Shown: positions 1 through 9,494 of the stretch, in pieces
How positions within the stretch are numbered: the stretch's first letter is position 1
Layout of the letters: every line of letters begins with the position of its first letter
NCBI GenBank assembly: GCA_965221545.1
Contig: OZ244901.1
Location: 3,782,001 to 3,846,000 of the forward strand
Origin: JAJEFO01 sp022819605
GTDB taxonomy: Bacteria; Pseudomonadota; Alphaproteobacteria; Rhodobacterales; Rhodobacteraceae
Reading direction: 5' to 3'
Length of the DNA: 64,000 bases
Position numbers and translations under genes: made by a program
The notes under the pieces: generated by a model
The model's input: only the letters and a program-made list of their open reading frames with translations
What the model was told of the DNA's origin: nothing
Database searches by the model: none

Positions 1-250
1 GCCGCCGCGATTCCGAATGCAATGACGAACGGCACCAAGAGCTTCGCTGGCGCCCCGCCGCGCGCGAAAGATGCGCTTGCAATCTTCTGCACCACAACCC
101 GATCAGGAAACCCGCCTGCATATTGCGCACCTCGGCGGTCCGTCATGAGCGTCACGCGCCATCCCTTTGCCAGCATTGTCTCAGCAAGGGCCTGGGCCGG
201 AAACATGTGCCCGCCAGTTCCACCGGCGGAAATTGCAAGATGGCGTGCAC

Positions 251-254
<4 letters not shown>
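1..254 (-). CDS. murG: MurG N-terminal part, cut by the window edge
   Basis: This is the first 84 or so residues of the peptidoglycan glycosyltransferase that adds GlcNAc to lipid I to make lipid II on the inner face of the membrane. The N-terminus reads MSARHLAISAGGTGGHMFPA, which contains the glycine-rich GTGGHxxPA signature of MurG. The ATG at 254 overlaps the stop codon of ftsW in an ATGA arrangement, so the two are translationally coupled. The rest of the gene, and presumably the rest of the division and wall cluster, lies to the left of the window. The start is secure; the C-terminal sugar-nucleotide domain cannot be judged here. Confidence 0.93.
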
Positions 255-1417
<1,163 letters not shown>

Positions 1418-1576
1418 GCGTCCTGCTCGTCCGCCTGCCTGTCCGTTTGCCGGATCTGAGCGGCAACATAGCCAGTTTTGCGTATGAAATCCAGTGTGCA
1501 CGTCGCGATTCGCGGATGGGCCTCCGGCAACGCAGCTTTCGACCTTGGCACCGATGACGACGCCTCAGGCGGTCGC

Positions 1577-2521
1577 CTACGTGCCCAAAGCAAGCCTGTC
1601 GGCGAGGAAGCCTTCGATCAGGAAGCGCGCTATTGACCCCTTGCGAGCAGCCTTCATGCCTGGATTGTCGCCCGCCAGAACCTGCATCATTGCCTCGCGC
1701 GTGACCCATTTCGCATCCTCGATTTCATCCGCCTGAATGCTGATGGAGCTGGTCAGCGCGATTCCATGGCAGCCGATCATCAAGGATGACGGGAAAGGCC
1801 ATGGTTGCGAGGCCAGGTATCGTACTTCGCCCACCTCTATTCCGGCCTCCTCTCCGACCTCGCGGCGCACGGCGGCCTCGATCGTCTCGCCAGGCTCCAT
1901 GAAGCCCGCCAGAAGGGAGTACATTCCCTCGGGCCAGAAGCCCGACCGTCCCATCAGAACCGAGTTGCCACGAGTGATCAGCATGATGACCACCGGGTCG
2001 GTGCGCGGAAAGTGCTGGCCTTCGCAGGCGGGGCAATTCCGTTGCCAGCCCGCCATTGCCATCCTGCTCGGAACGCCGCAGCGCGCGCAGAACCGATGCG
2101 CCCGATGCCATTCGAGAAGCGCCTTGCCGATCACCACAAGTTCGGCATCGCGACCGGAAAGGCATGTCATGTTCTGGCGCAGGTCGGCAAACGTGCATCC
2201 ATTGGCAATCTCGGGATGTTGCTGTTCCGATGTGTCATCGAATGCTCCGACGCCCTCGTCGCCGCCCTCCGGCAACCAGTCGGAAATGTCGCGTGCATAC
2301 CGGGGCTCGCCCTCATCCAACCCAAGAAAGACTGCCGGCTCACTGGCCGATTCGAATGCCTGATGGTCGGCCGACAGGAAGACCGGCCGGCGGCCTTCCC
2401 ATTCCAGCAGCGGCTTGCCCCGCCAAAGCGGCAGCACGCGACCCTTTGGTGGGTCCGACCTCAGGTGAACGGCCCGGTCAAGGCCCGAACCGCCAAAGGT
2501 CACTGATTCCGCGCATTGCAT
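1577..2521 (-). CDS. nudC: NAD(+)/NADH diphosphatase NudC
   Basis: About 314 residues. NudC hydrolyses NADH or NAD to NMN(H) and AMP and can remove NAD caps from RNA. The protein shows, in order, the N-terminal domain beginning VTFGGSGLDRA, a zinc ribbon (CARCG then CPAC, near residues 144-165), a perfect Nudix box GX5EX7REVGEEAGI near residues 205-228, and the NudC-specific SQPWPFPSS motif about 10 residues later. That last motif separates NudC from generic Nudix proteins. The frame is open up to 2716, but ATG 2521 matches the normal N-terminus of alphaproteobacterial homologues as I know them; an ATG pair at 2608-2611 is the alternative. It appears monocistronic and points toward ftsW. Confidence 0.92.
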   Translation of the reverse strand: MQCAESVTFGGSGLDRAVHLRSDPPKGRVLPLWRGKPLLEWEGRRPVFLSADHQAFESASEPAVFLGLDEGEPRYARDISDWLPEGGDEGVGAFDDTSEQQHPEIANGCTFADLRQNMTCLSGRDAELVVIGKALLEWHRAHRFCARCGVPSRMAMAGWQRNCPACEGQHFPRTDPVVIMLITRGNSVLMGRSGFWPEGMYSLLAGFMEPGETIEAAVRREVGEEAGIEVGEVRYLASQPWPFPSSLMIGCHGIALTSSISIQADEIEDAKWVTREAMMQVLAGDNPGMKAARKGSIARFLIEGFLADRLALGT

Positions 2522-2797
2522 TCCTGCTCGTTCCCTCCCGAAGCCGATGTGCCACGCGGCCGCCAGATTGGCAAACGGGGGTGCACTTGCCCGCGCATGG
2601 AACCGCATCATCCGCCAACGCCATCTCCGCGCTCCCCGACTCCATGCCAAGGAGCGACGCGAAGGTCCACGCACAGCGCGCCAGCGCAATTCAACAGGAC
2701 GGTGTCGGCAATCCAAACGGATCCAGTTATCCGCTGCGCAGAAACCGTTCCCGCAAGGGCAACGACCGGCACCGAATCATTCGACATGAAGAGAGGC

Positions 2798-2891
2798 GAG
2801 AGGTTGGACAACGACCCAAGCGTGGCTCGTTACGGCTGCTTCCTTCCGGACCTGACCGGGTTGGCGAGGCGCTCGCCCGCGCCAACCTCTC
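2798..2891 (-). ncRNA. ffs: 4.5S RNA of the signal recognition particle (ffs)
   Basis: On the minus strand this stretch contains the nearly invariant SRP RNA core GGTCAGGTCCGGAAGGAAGC, which forms the GGAA tetraloop and the asymmetric loop bound by Ffh. Ten bases at the 5' end (GAGAGGTTGG) pair perfectly with ten at the 3' end (CCAACCTCTC), closing the single long hairpin typical of the small bacterial SRP RNA. The length, about 94 nt, is normal. Ffh, FtsY and this RNA target membrane proteins co-translationally. A well-spaced promoter lies immediately upstream. Exact ends may be a few bases off and the primary transcript is probably trimmed. Confidence is very high because both sequence core and fold agree. 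Confidence 0.95.
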
Positions 2892-2899
2892 AAGATCAC

Positions 2900-2928
2900 C
2901 ATATAGCGCCTTCAACCGGCCCGCGCAA
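2900..2928 (-). promoter_or_regulatory. Housekeeping promoter of ffs
   Basis: Read on the minus strand, a -35 element TTGCGC (2928-2923) is followed by exactly 17 bases and a -10 element TATATG (2905-2900). Transcription would start about eight bases later, at or next to the 5' base of the SRP RNA helix at 2891. The agreement between the promoter and the RNA's folded 5' end supports both calls. Confidence 0.7.
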
Positions 2929-2954
2929 GAATGCAAGAGGCCAGGAAAGAGACC

Positions 2955-3449
2955 TCACTTGCGGCTTGAACCCAAGGCCGCCCAAGCCTGCTGGGCGGTG
3001 GTCTCGACGGCGCAGGGCCTGACGGATCGAAGCCGCGCCAGCGCCGTGTCGACGTCCTCACCTGCCTCGGCCATCAGCCTCAGAAGCGCCATTCCCGAAC
3101 GCCCGCAACCACCGTAGCAATGCGCCAGGACACGACCGCCTCCATCAAGGGCGCGATGCGCCACCTCCGAGGCCTCCGGCCAAAGTGCGCAGGTCTCGAG
3201 AGAAGGCGCCCCAAGATCGGTGACGGGCAAGTGCCGCCAAAGCACGCCGGCTGCCTCAAGATCCTCCCCCATGGCAGACGCGCCGGCAATTTCCATCTCG
3301 TGCCGCCCGGTCATCGTGAAAACAACGTCTGCGCCCCAGGAAATGATCTTCGTCAAGTCCCCGGAACAGTTCCCTCCCCGACCCGGCATCGGCGCGATGC
3401 CGATCATCCCGCGTCCAAGCGGCAGTTCCGCGATCATGTAATCAGCCAA
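2955..3449 (-). CDS. Protein tyrosine / dual-specificity phosphatase
   Basis: 164 residues with a cysteine phosphatase P-loop, HCYGGCGRSG, near residues 109-118 (Cys-X5-Arg-Ser), and an upstream PVTDLGAPS segment that could supply the general-acid aspartate. The protein is soluble with no signal peptide. It starts at TTG 3449: a GGAGG sits six bases upstream of it, and no ATG fits that spacing (the first in-frame ATG is at 3437). The start lies inside the last codons of the ankyrin gene (8 bp overlap), so the two are probably translationally coupled. The substrate is unknown. The pairing with an ankyrin protein suggests a signalling or stress pair, which is inference only. Confidence 0.8.
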   Translation of the reverse strand: MADYMIAELPLGRGMIGIAPMPGRGGNCSGDLTKIISWGADVVFTMTGRHEMEIAGASAMGEDLEAAGVLWRHLPVTDLGAPSLETCALWPEASEVAHRALDGGGRVLAHCYGGCGRSGMALLRLMAEAGEDVDTALARLRSVRPCAVETTAQQAWAALGSSRK

Positions 3450-4971
3450 GGCGAACCTCCGTCACTTGGTCCGGGTGCTCCTCCGACCAGTCGTCCAGAA
3501 ACTCCGCCATCTCGAGCTCTCCGGCAAATTCCACGTCCTGCCGCCTGAGCGGCACTCCGGCTTCCAAGGCAAGCCGGGCACAGGCAACGTGATCACGCTC
3601 GTGCTCGCCCGGCGCGTTCTCCGAACCATGGATTATCGTCGACAACAGATCCCCGCCATATCCGTTTACATGATCCAGGTTGACCCCCAGGGAAAGCAGG
3701 TACGCCATGACGTCCGGAATCCCTTCCCAACCCGCCACCTGCACGGGCGTCAGCCCCTGCGGGTCCGGCCGGTCATGAGGAAGGCCGATTCCCACCAACG
3801 CCTTCGTGCGGCGCAGCGCGTGCGGCAGGTGGACCTGGGACCGGATCATGTCGCGGGTCGGCTCCGGCAGGCGTTCAGGATCGATTCGGCTTGCTGCCCG
3901 ACCGGCAACCGCATCAGCAATCGCGACCTCCTCACGTCCGAGGTCTGTCCTGCAGCCCCGTGACGCCATTTCTTCGGCAGCACCGTCATTGCCGTACAGC
4001 CGCGCAAGCGCGTATGCGCTGTGGCCCCATGCAATCATGTCCGGGTTACCGCCCGCGTCGAGCAAGCTGGCCACGATCCGGCGCGAACAGAGCCGCCGCG
4101 CGGCTTGATGCAGCGAGGGAATCACGAAGGGCGCCTCGCCCGACTCTTCCGGCCAGTGGATGGATTCGTTTGGATCGGCTCCGCCCTCAAGAAGGACGTC
4201 CACCATCTCCGGATCGTTGAAGTCGAGAGCGCGCGGCAAAGCGTTTGTTCGCGCGATCTGCGCACCGTGGTCCAGAAGAAGCCGCAGGGCGCGCGCACCG
4301 CTCTCACAGGCATGGTAGAGCGACTCGCCGTCATTGGGATCCGCCCCGTTTTCCAGAAGCCACGCAGCCAGGCGCAGATTCGACGCATGGCCTACGGCGC
4401 CGTAAAGCGCCGAAAGCGGATTCCCGGGCAATTGCTCAAATGAATCGTTGACGTTTGCGCCGGCCGACAGCAACACCTCGGCCGTTGCCAGCATGTCCTT
4501 TTCCGAGCCGCCGTGGCACCACCACCGCGAAAACGCCAGATGCAGAATCGGGGTCCTTGGCCCCAGTATGGATTCATTGACGGCTCTCGGCGTGGCCTCG
4601 AGCGCCTCCCTCACCCCTTCAACGTCGTACATGGCGCACAAGATCCCGAGATTGTCCCGCCTGAGATCCGGCGCGGCTTCCAGGAGGCATTCGACCCGCC
4701 ATCCCTGCCCGTGAAACAGCGCCATCTTGAGGCGTTCTAGCTTCTCGACCCTGTCCATGGCCTCTGCCTCGGCCGCAAACCTGAGAACCGGCCAGCTTGC
4801 ATATCCAGCTTCCCTTGCCTGAATTTTTCGAGCGTCGGCATGACTTACCGCTTTCGGAATGGTCCCGAGAACCGCTTCGGCACGAGCGAGTGCATCAGGT
4901 TCGCCTGCCGCACAGGCCTTTGCCAGTGCCTTCGCGTCCCTGAGCGAGCGATTGACGGGGACCGCCATCAT
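3442..4971 (-). CDS. Ankyrin-repeat protein
   Basis: About 509 residues. From roughly residue 100 onward the sequence carries degenerate ankyrin repeats, recognisable by LLSAGANVND, LLENGADPND, LLLDHGAQI, LLEGGADPNE, LLDAGGNPDM and LLSLGVNLDHVN. There is no signal peptide or membrane segment, so it is presumably a cytoplasmic scaffold. The ATG pair at 4971/4968 follows a strong AGGAGGGAG, which fixes the start although the frame is open to 5124. The gene is upstream of, and overlaps, the tyrosine phosphatase. No catalytic domain is evident, and ankyrin repeats alone do not define a function. Confidence 0.8.
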   Translation of the reverse strand: MMAVPVNRSLRDAKALAKACAAGEPDALARAEAVLGTIPKAVSHADARKIQAREAGYASWPVLRFAAEAEAMDRVEKLERLKMALFHGQGWRVECLLEAAPDLRRDNLGILCAMYDVEGVREALEATPRAVNESILGPRTPILHLAFSRWWCHGGSEKDMLATAEVLLSAGANVNDSFEQLPGNPLSALYGAVGHASNLRLAAWLLENGADPNDGESLYHACESGARALRLLLDHGAQIARTNALPRALDFNDPEMVDVLLEGGADPNESIHWPEESGEAPFVIPSLHQAARRLCSRRIVASLLDAGGNPDMIAWGHSAYALARLYGNDGAAEEMASRGCRTDLGREEVAIADAVAGRAASRIDPERLPEPTRDMIRSQVHLPHALRRTKALVGIGLPHDRPDPQGLTPVQVAGWEGIPDVMAYLLSLGVNLDHVNGYGGDLLSTIIHGSENAPGEHERDHVACARLALEAGVPLRRQDVEFAGELEMAEFLDDWSEEHPDQVTEVRLG

Positions 4972-5180
4972 GTTTCTCCCTCCTGTCCCGGTGGTCTGCC
5001 GAATCGGGCATGAGAAGCACCATCGAGGGTCGAGCGAAAGATTCGAGGGTGCAAAGTCGGCCTTCCGAGGATCCGAATGCTGTCCCGAATTGGGCCATGC
5101 CAGCATAATGATGCACTGTCGCAAGGCAAGAGTGGACGCTTCTCTGCGCGCAGTTTACGCTTGCCCGAACCGATTCATGC

Positions 5181-6971
5181 ATGGCGCCCATGACCGACAG
5201 CACAGACATCGAATACCAGGTACTGGCACGGAAATATCGCCCGGAGACCTTTGCCGATCTCGTCGGACAAGACGCCATGGTACGCACGCTCACCAATGCC
5301 TTCGCGGCTGATCGCATCGCCCAGGCCTTCATTCTTACGGGCATACGAGGCACCGGGAAGACCACGACGGCGCGGATCATCGCGAAGGGCATGAACTGTA
5401 TCGGCCCGGACGGCAACGGCGACCCGACAATCTCGCCTTGCGGCACCTGCGAAAATTGCGTGGCAATTGCCCTTGGTCGGCATGTCGATGTTCTCGAACT
5501 GGACGCCGCCTCGCGCACGGGCGTGAACGACATTCGCGAGATCATTGAAAGCGTGCACTACCGTGCCGCCTCGGCCCGGTTCAAGATTTACATCTTCGAC
5601 GAAGTTCACATGCTTTCGACCAGCGCCTTCAACGCGCTGCTGAAGACGCTGGAGGAGCCTCCCGCCCACGTGAAGTTCATATTTGCGACCACAGAGATCC
5701 GAAAGGTTCCGGTCACTGTCCTCTCTCGCTGCCAGCGCTTCGACCTTCGAAGGATCGAACCCGAGACCATGATGGAAATGCTCCGCCGAATTGCGACCGC
5801 CGAGAAAGCCGAGATCACCGACGAGGCGCTGGCGCTCGTCACGCGCGCCGCCGAGGGTTCGGCCCGGGATGCCACATCGCTCCTCGATCAGGCGATCAGC
5901 GACCGAACCCAGGCGACCGACGTCGATCAGGTGCGGGCAATGATCGGGCTTGCAGATCGTGGCCGCGTCCTGGATCTCTTCGAGCTCATCATGACCGGCG
6001 ACGCCGCCGGCGCTCTGGCCGAGCTCTCCGCACAATATTCTGACGGCGCGGATCCGATGGCGGTCCTCCGTGACATCGCTGAAATTACCCATTGGATCAG
6101 CGTCATCCGCATCACGCCAGAGGCGGTCGACGATCCCACCGTGGCACCGGAGGAACGCGCCCGCGGCAGTGCTCTGGCCGACAAGCTGCCCATGCCGGTT
6201 CTGACCCGAATGTGGCAGATGGCGCTGAAGGCGCTCGAGGAAGTGGGAAATGCGCCCGATGCCATGATGGCTGCGGAAATGGCCGTGATCAGGATGACGC
6301 ATGTGGCGGATCTTCCGACTCCGGGCGAGCTCGTGGCGAAATTGAAAGATCCCGCTCCTTCCCCTGCATCGTCCACGTCGTCCTCCACGCCACCACCATC
6401 AAGTTCCGGCAGGGAAGAGCGCGGTCCCGGCACGTCCGCCGTGGCGACTCGTGCCGCAAGAGCGACCGTATCCGGCGGAGCCGTTGCCGCCGCCGCTGCC
6501 CAGCCGGCGCATGTCCGGGATCCGGAAAGTGCCCTCGCGCGGTTCCCGACGTTTTCACACGTGGTCGACCTGATACGTGCAAATCGCGAAATGAAGCTCT
6601 GCATAGAAGTGGAGGAGGATCTGCGTTTGGTGTCTTACCAGCCCGGCCGCATCGAGTTCGAGCCCGGGCCGGCGGCAGCACGGGATCTGGCGCAAAGGCT
6701 GGGCCAAAGCCTGCAGAGCTGGACAGGCGTCCGCTGGGCGGTTTCAGTGACGGCTTCGGGCGGCCAGCCCACGATTTCCGAAACGCGTAATGCGGCAACC
6801 GACAGACTCAAGGACGCCGCCAGAAAGAACGAAACGGTCGCCGCGATTCTCTCGACGTTTCCAAATGCCAAAATCGGGGCTCTCCAGACCGCCGAAGCCC
6901 TCTCCGTGTCGGCCGCCGAAAGCGCCCTCGATGAGATCGAGGATGAATGGGATCCCTTCGAGGAAGACTGA
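5181..6971 (+). CDS. dnaX: DNA polymerase III subunit gamma/tau
   Basis: 596 residues of the clamp-loader ATPase. The N-terminal AAA+ module shows the Walker A GIRGTGKTTTAR near residue 53, a zinc site of four cysteines (NC...PCGTCENC), and the Walker B/DEVH box FDEVHML. Domain III follows, then a low-complexity Ser/Pro/Ala linker near residues 390-450 and a C-terminal tau-like domain. No Shine-Dalgarno is obvious; ATG 5181 and ATG 5190 are both possible. I saw no A-rich slippery site that would produce a separate gamma product. In many bacteria dnaX is followed directly by ybaB and recR. Here about 2.2 kb containing a toxin remnant and an MFS gene intervenes. Confidence 0.95.
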   Translation: MAPMTDSTDIEYQVLARKYRPETFADLVGQDAMVRTLTNAFAADRIAQAFILTGIRGTGKTTTARIIAKGMNCIGPDGNGDPTISPCGTCENCVAIALGRHVDVLELDAASRTGVNDIREIIESVHYRAASARFKIYIFDEVHMLSTSAFNALLKTLEEPPAHVKFIFATTEIRKVPVTVLSRCQRFDLRRIEPETMMEMLRRIATAEKAEITDEALALVTRAAEGSARDATSLLDQAISDRTQATDVDQVRAMIGLADRGRVLDLFELIMTGDAAGALAELSAQYSDGADPMAVLRDIAEITHWISVIRITPEAVDDPTVAPEERARGSALADKLPMPVLTRMWQMALKALEEVGNAPDAMMAAEMAVIRMTHVADLPTPGELVAKLKDPAPSPASSTSSSTPPPSSSGREERGPGTSAVATRAARATVSGGAVAAAAAQPAHVRDPESALARFPTFSHVVDLIRANREMKLCIEVEEDLRLVSYQPGRIEFEPGPAAARDLAQRLGQSLQSWTGVRWAVSVTASGGQPTISETRNAATDRLKDAARKNETVAAILSTFPNAKIGALQTAEALSVSAAESALDEIEDEWDPFEED

Positions 6972-7004
6972 TGCCACGACTTTCGCCGCCGCACTTGCCT
7001 TGGC

Positions 7005-7370
7005 ATCGGACGGCTTCAATACTTTGATACCTAATCCGGCAATGTCGGGAGCATTGCGGATCACATGGGTGGAGCCGTTGAGATTCGCCGTAGCAGCAAA
7101 GAGCGCATCGATCGCCTGAACTGGCCGAATTGCAAAGAGCCTTCCCCAATCCGCGGCCGCCGACGAGTTGACGGGCTGCGTGCGATTCAATTGGGGCTTG
7201 GACGATCAAGGCCAGCCCTGCCTCCAGGGCAGAGATCTGCCCAGGATTGCACGATCACGACACATCAATCCACTTGCGGATTTCGCCACGAGCCACAGCG
7301 CCAAAGACGGATCCTGCTTGTCAACGTATTCCCGCCAGTCGCCAGTCTGCAGTACAAGATTGCAGCGACC
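7005..7370 (-). pseudogene. Decayed VapC/FitB-like PIN-domain toxin remnant
   Basis: The 519-bp space between dnaX (ends 6971) and the MFS gene (ends 7491) holds no intact gene. On the minus strand, one frame (7190 to about 7005) reads AADWGRLFAIRPVQAIDALF, then AATANLNGSTHVIRN and DIAGLGIKVLKP. This matches the C-terminal half of PIN-domain toxins of the VapC/FitB type (RP...DALIAATA...LVTRN..DF.G.G). A second frame, about 7340-7270, reads QDPSLALWLVAKSASGL, like the start of the same family (DPxVxAWL). At least one frameshift separates them, the N-terminal Asp motif is missing, and no antitoxin is recognisable. I call it a dead toxin gene with moderate confidence. Confidence 0.5.
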
Positions 7371-7490
7371 GCCGTTGCGAACTTTCAACGTGCCGGGACT
7401 GCGTCTGCGGGAGAATCAGGCGTGAAGCCACTTTCTGGACAGGAATGCCAGGAAGCGTGAAGAGGCCACGGCTGCACCCTCTCCGGAAGT

Positions 7491-8717
7491 TCAGCGCTTC
7501 GCCCAATTTCCTGGAGACGCCGCCGCTTCCGCCGCCCGCCGGGTATCGACCCGGACGTGCCGCGGCAGCAGCATTGCTGCAATCAGGATGATCAACGCTG
7601 TCAGCGCGAGGCCGGGAAACTGTCCCTCAAAGCCAATCCCTCGCTTGTGCAACAGGGCAATCAGGGGAACGGCGATCGATCCGATGCCCAGCGACAGTAC
7701 GTATTCCACCGAAAATGCCCGTGCGCGGATGCCGCCATCGAGATAGCGGCCGAGCAGCCACGACGTTACGGGGATTGCCGCGAAGACGAAGGTCACGAGC
7801 AGCAGCGCGAGAATCAGAGCCGCCCACCCCGAAGCTTGTGCCAGAAACATGAGCAATACTGCTTGGGACGCGAGCAGCACGATCAGCACGGGGCGTGCGC
7901 CAATTCGATCAAGCAATTCGCCGACAGGCAACTGCGCAAAGGCGGCTACGGCAAAGACCAATCCCGCGGACGCACCGATCCAGGCCAGATCGCCGCCCGT
8001 GCCGGTCAGCCTTTCATCGAAGAACATCGGCAGCGAAATCGTGACAGCATTGAAGATCAGTCCTCCAAACAGGGCAATCACGCAAACGATTCCGAAGATC
8101 ATCACCTGCGTCCTGCGATCAGGTCGCAGAACGACGCCGGCACCGGCGTGCACGGCAGACTGCGTCACGCTCGATGTCTTTCCATTCCGCTTCAGCAACA
8201 GGAGGCCGATCAGAACCGAGAGTGCTCCAGGCAGAGCAAAGGCCCACTGCCACCCCAGGAACCCGGCAAGCAATCCGGTTGCCGTGGCGGCACCGGCCAA
8301 CCCCATGTTCCCGAAAACCCCGTTGACGGCCAGCGCTCGGCCAGTGCGCAATCCTATGTGGGTGATATGGGCCAGCCCGACCGGGTGGTAGATTGCCGCG
8401 AAGAGCCCGAGGGAGCCGAGACCGAATGTCATTGTCAGGGGGCTCTCGGACATCGCGATCCAGAGACTCGATCCGCCACAGCCCAAGAAAAAGACAGCGA
8501 TCAGCATCATGCGATCCATGCTGTCGCCGAGCCAGCCGGCCGGAAGGGTACCAAGAGCGAACATCACGTACATCGGCGTCCCAAGCAGGAGTACATCGGC
8601 GTATGCCATCTCCCAAGACGGCGCGATTGCCAGCGCAGCCGTCGGAAAGATGAGCAGGAAGAAGTGATCGAAGAAATGCGCGAGGTTCAGAAATCGAAGG
8701 GCTTCGCTGCGGGACAT
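7491..8717 (-). CDS. Major facilitator superfamily transporter
   Basis: About 408 residues with twelve predicted membrane segments in two halves and a central loop near residues 195-215 (KRNGKTSSVTQSAVHAG). The N-terminus MSRSEALRFLNLAHFFDHFF leads directly into helix 1. The loop between helices 2 and 3 reads GWLGDSMDRMML, a degenerate form of the MFS motif A GxLaDrxGrR. The frame is open to 8783, but ATG 8717 gives the shorter, conventional N-terminus. It lies alone, opposite in direction to dnaX and ybaB, and interrupts the usual dnaX-ybaB-recR order. The substrate cannot be deduced. Confidence 0.82.
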   Translation of the reverse strand: MSRSEALRFLNLAHFFDHFFLLIFPTAALAIAPSWEMAYADVLLLGTPMYVMFALGTLPAGWLGDSMDRMMLIAVFFLGCGGSSLWIAMSESPLTMTFGLGSLGLFAAIYHPVGLAHITHIGLRTGRALAVNGVFGNMGLAGAATATGLLAGFLGWQWAFALPGALSVLIGLLLLKRNGKTSSVTQSAVHAGAGVVLRPDRRTQVMIFGIVCVIALFGGLIFNAVTISLPMFFDERLTGTGGDLAWIGASAGLVFAVAAFAQLPVGELLDRIGARPVLIVLLASQAVLLMFLAQASGWAALILALLLVTFVFAAIPVTSWLLGRYLDGGIRARAFSVEYVLSLGIGSIAVPLIALLHKRGIGFEGQFPGLALTALIILIAAMLLPRHVRVDTRRAAEAAASPGNWAKR

Positions 8718-9144
8718 GATTGAACCTCGAGATTTGTGACCCTTTGGCCTTTGAGCCTTGAAAAAGTTTTGACACGGCGTCAAGCGGGCTTATTCAGGCC
8801 ACCTAATAGCCGAAGCGGCAGAACGATCCCGCCAAGAACTGCAAGGGTCGCAGGTGCACGCCGACGCCAAGTGCCGCAGCGACTCCCTTGGCAGGCGAGA
8901 CGCCTGCCGTGCGGTCTTGGAACTCAGCACGCACAACCCTTGGTGCCGTCGTCACTGCCGCCATGCAGGAATTGCTGAGGTCTTTGCTGCATGCGATCCG
9001 TTGGCCGATCCCGAAATCGCGACCGGAAACGTGCGGAAAATGCAGCTAGCACAGCGTGACGCATCATTCACTTCAGCACCACTAGGCCTTGCCGCGCCAC
9101 GCACTGCAAAATATCAAGCAGTAGGCGCAATCGGGAGACACAGC
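8718..9144. other. Divergent intergenic region between the MFS gene and ybaB
   Basis: No gene is recognised here. A perfect 8-bp stem with a 3-nt loop (GGCAGGCG at 8890-8897, CGCCTGCC at 8901-8908) is the strongest structure; no T-run follows it on either strand. A possible sigma-70 promoter for ybaB is TTGCCG (9089-9094) with TATCAA (9112-9117), 17 bases apart, about 28 bases before the ybaB start. Both calls are tentative. The region may also hold the MFS promoter, which I cannot place. Confidence 0.4.
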
Positions 9145-9489
9145 ATGATCAAGCCGCTTGGCACGCTCGGCGACATGGGAAAGATGTTGAAGGCCGCGCA
9201 GGAAATGCAGTCCAAGATGACCGAGCTGCAGGACGAGCTCGACTCCATGACCGTCACCGGGGAAAGCGGCGCAGGTCTCGTCAAGGCCACGGCAACCGCC
9301 AAGGGCAAACTCACGGCGCTCGACATCGATCCATCGATCTTCCATCCCGACGAGAAAGAAGTCGTCGAAGACCTGATTGTTGCCGCCGTCAAGGACGCCC
9401 AGGAACGGGCTGCTGCAAAGGGACAGGATGAAATGAGGAAGCTGACCGAAAGCATGGGCCTTCCGGCGGGCATGAACCTGCCTTTCTGA
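9145..9489 (+). CDS. ybaB: YbaB/EbfC nucleoid-associated protein
   Basis: 114 residues, the family's normal length. It begins MIKPLGTLGDMGKMLKAAQEMQ, the long N-terminal helix of YbaB. The central GLVKATATAKGKLTALDIDP strand segment and the C-terminal helix ending LPAGMNLPF are both typical. YbaB forms dimers that bind DNA, with mild effects on gene expression. GGGAG eight bases before ATG 9145 supports this start; the frame extends upstream but without family similarity. It is followed after five bases by the TraB/GumN gene and then recR, so the three probably form one transcript. Confidence 0.93.
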   Translation: MIKPLGTLGDMGKMLKAAQEMQSKMTELQDELDSMTVTGESGAGLVKATATAKGKLTALDIDPSIFHPDEKEVVEDLIVAAVKDAQERAAAKGQDEMRKLTESMGLPAGMNLPF

Positions 9490-9494
9490 TTCTC

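Noticed and set aside
5181..6971. Programmed frameshift in dnaX to make a separate gamma subunit
   Set aside because: I found no A-rich heptamer or stem-loop like the E. coli slippery site, and the tau frame is continuous.
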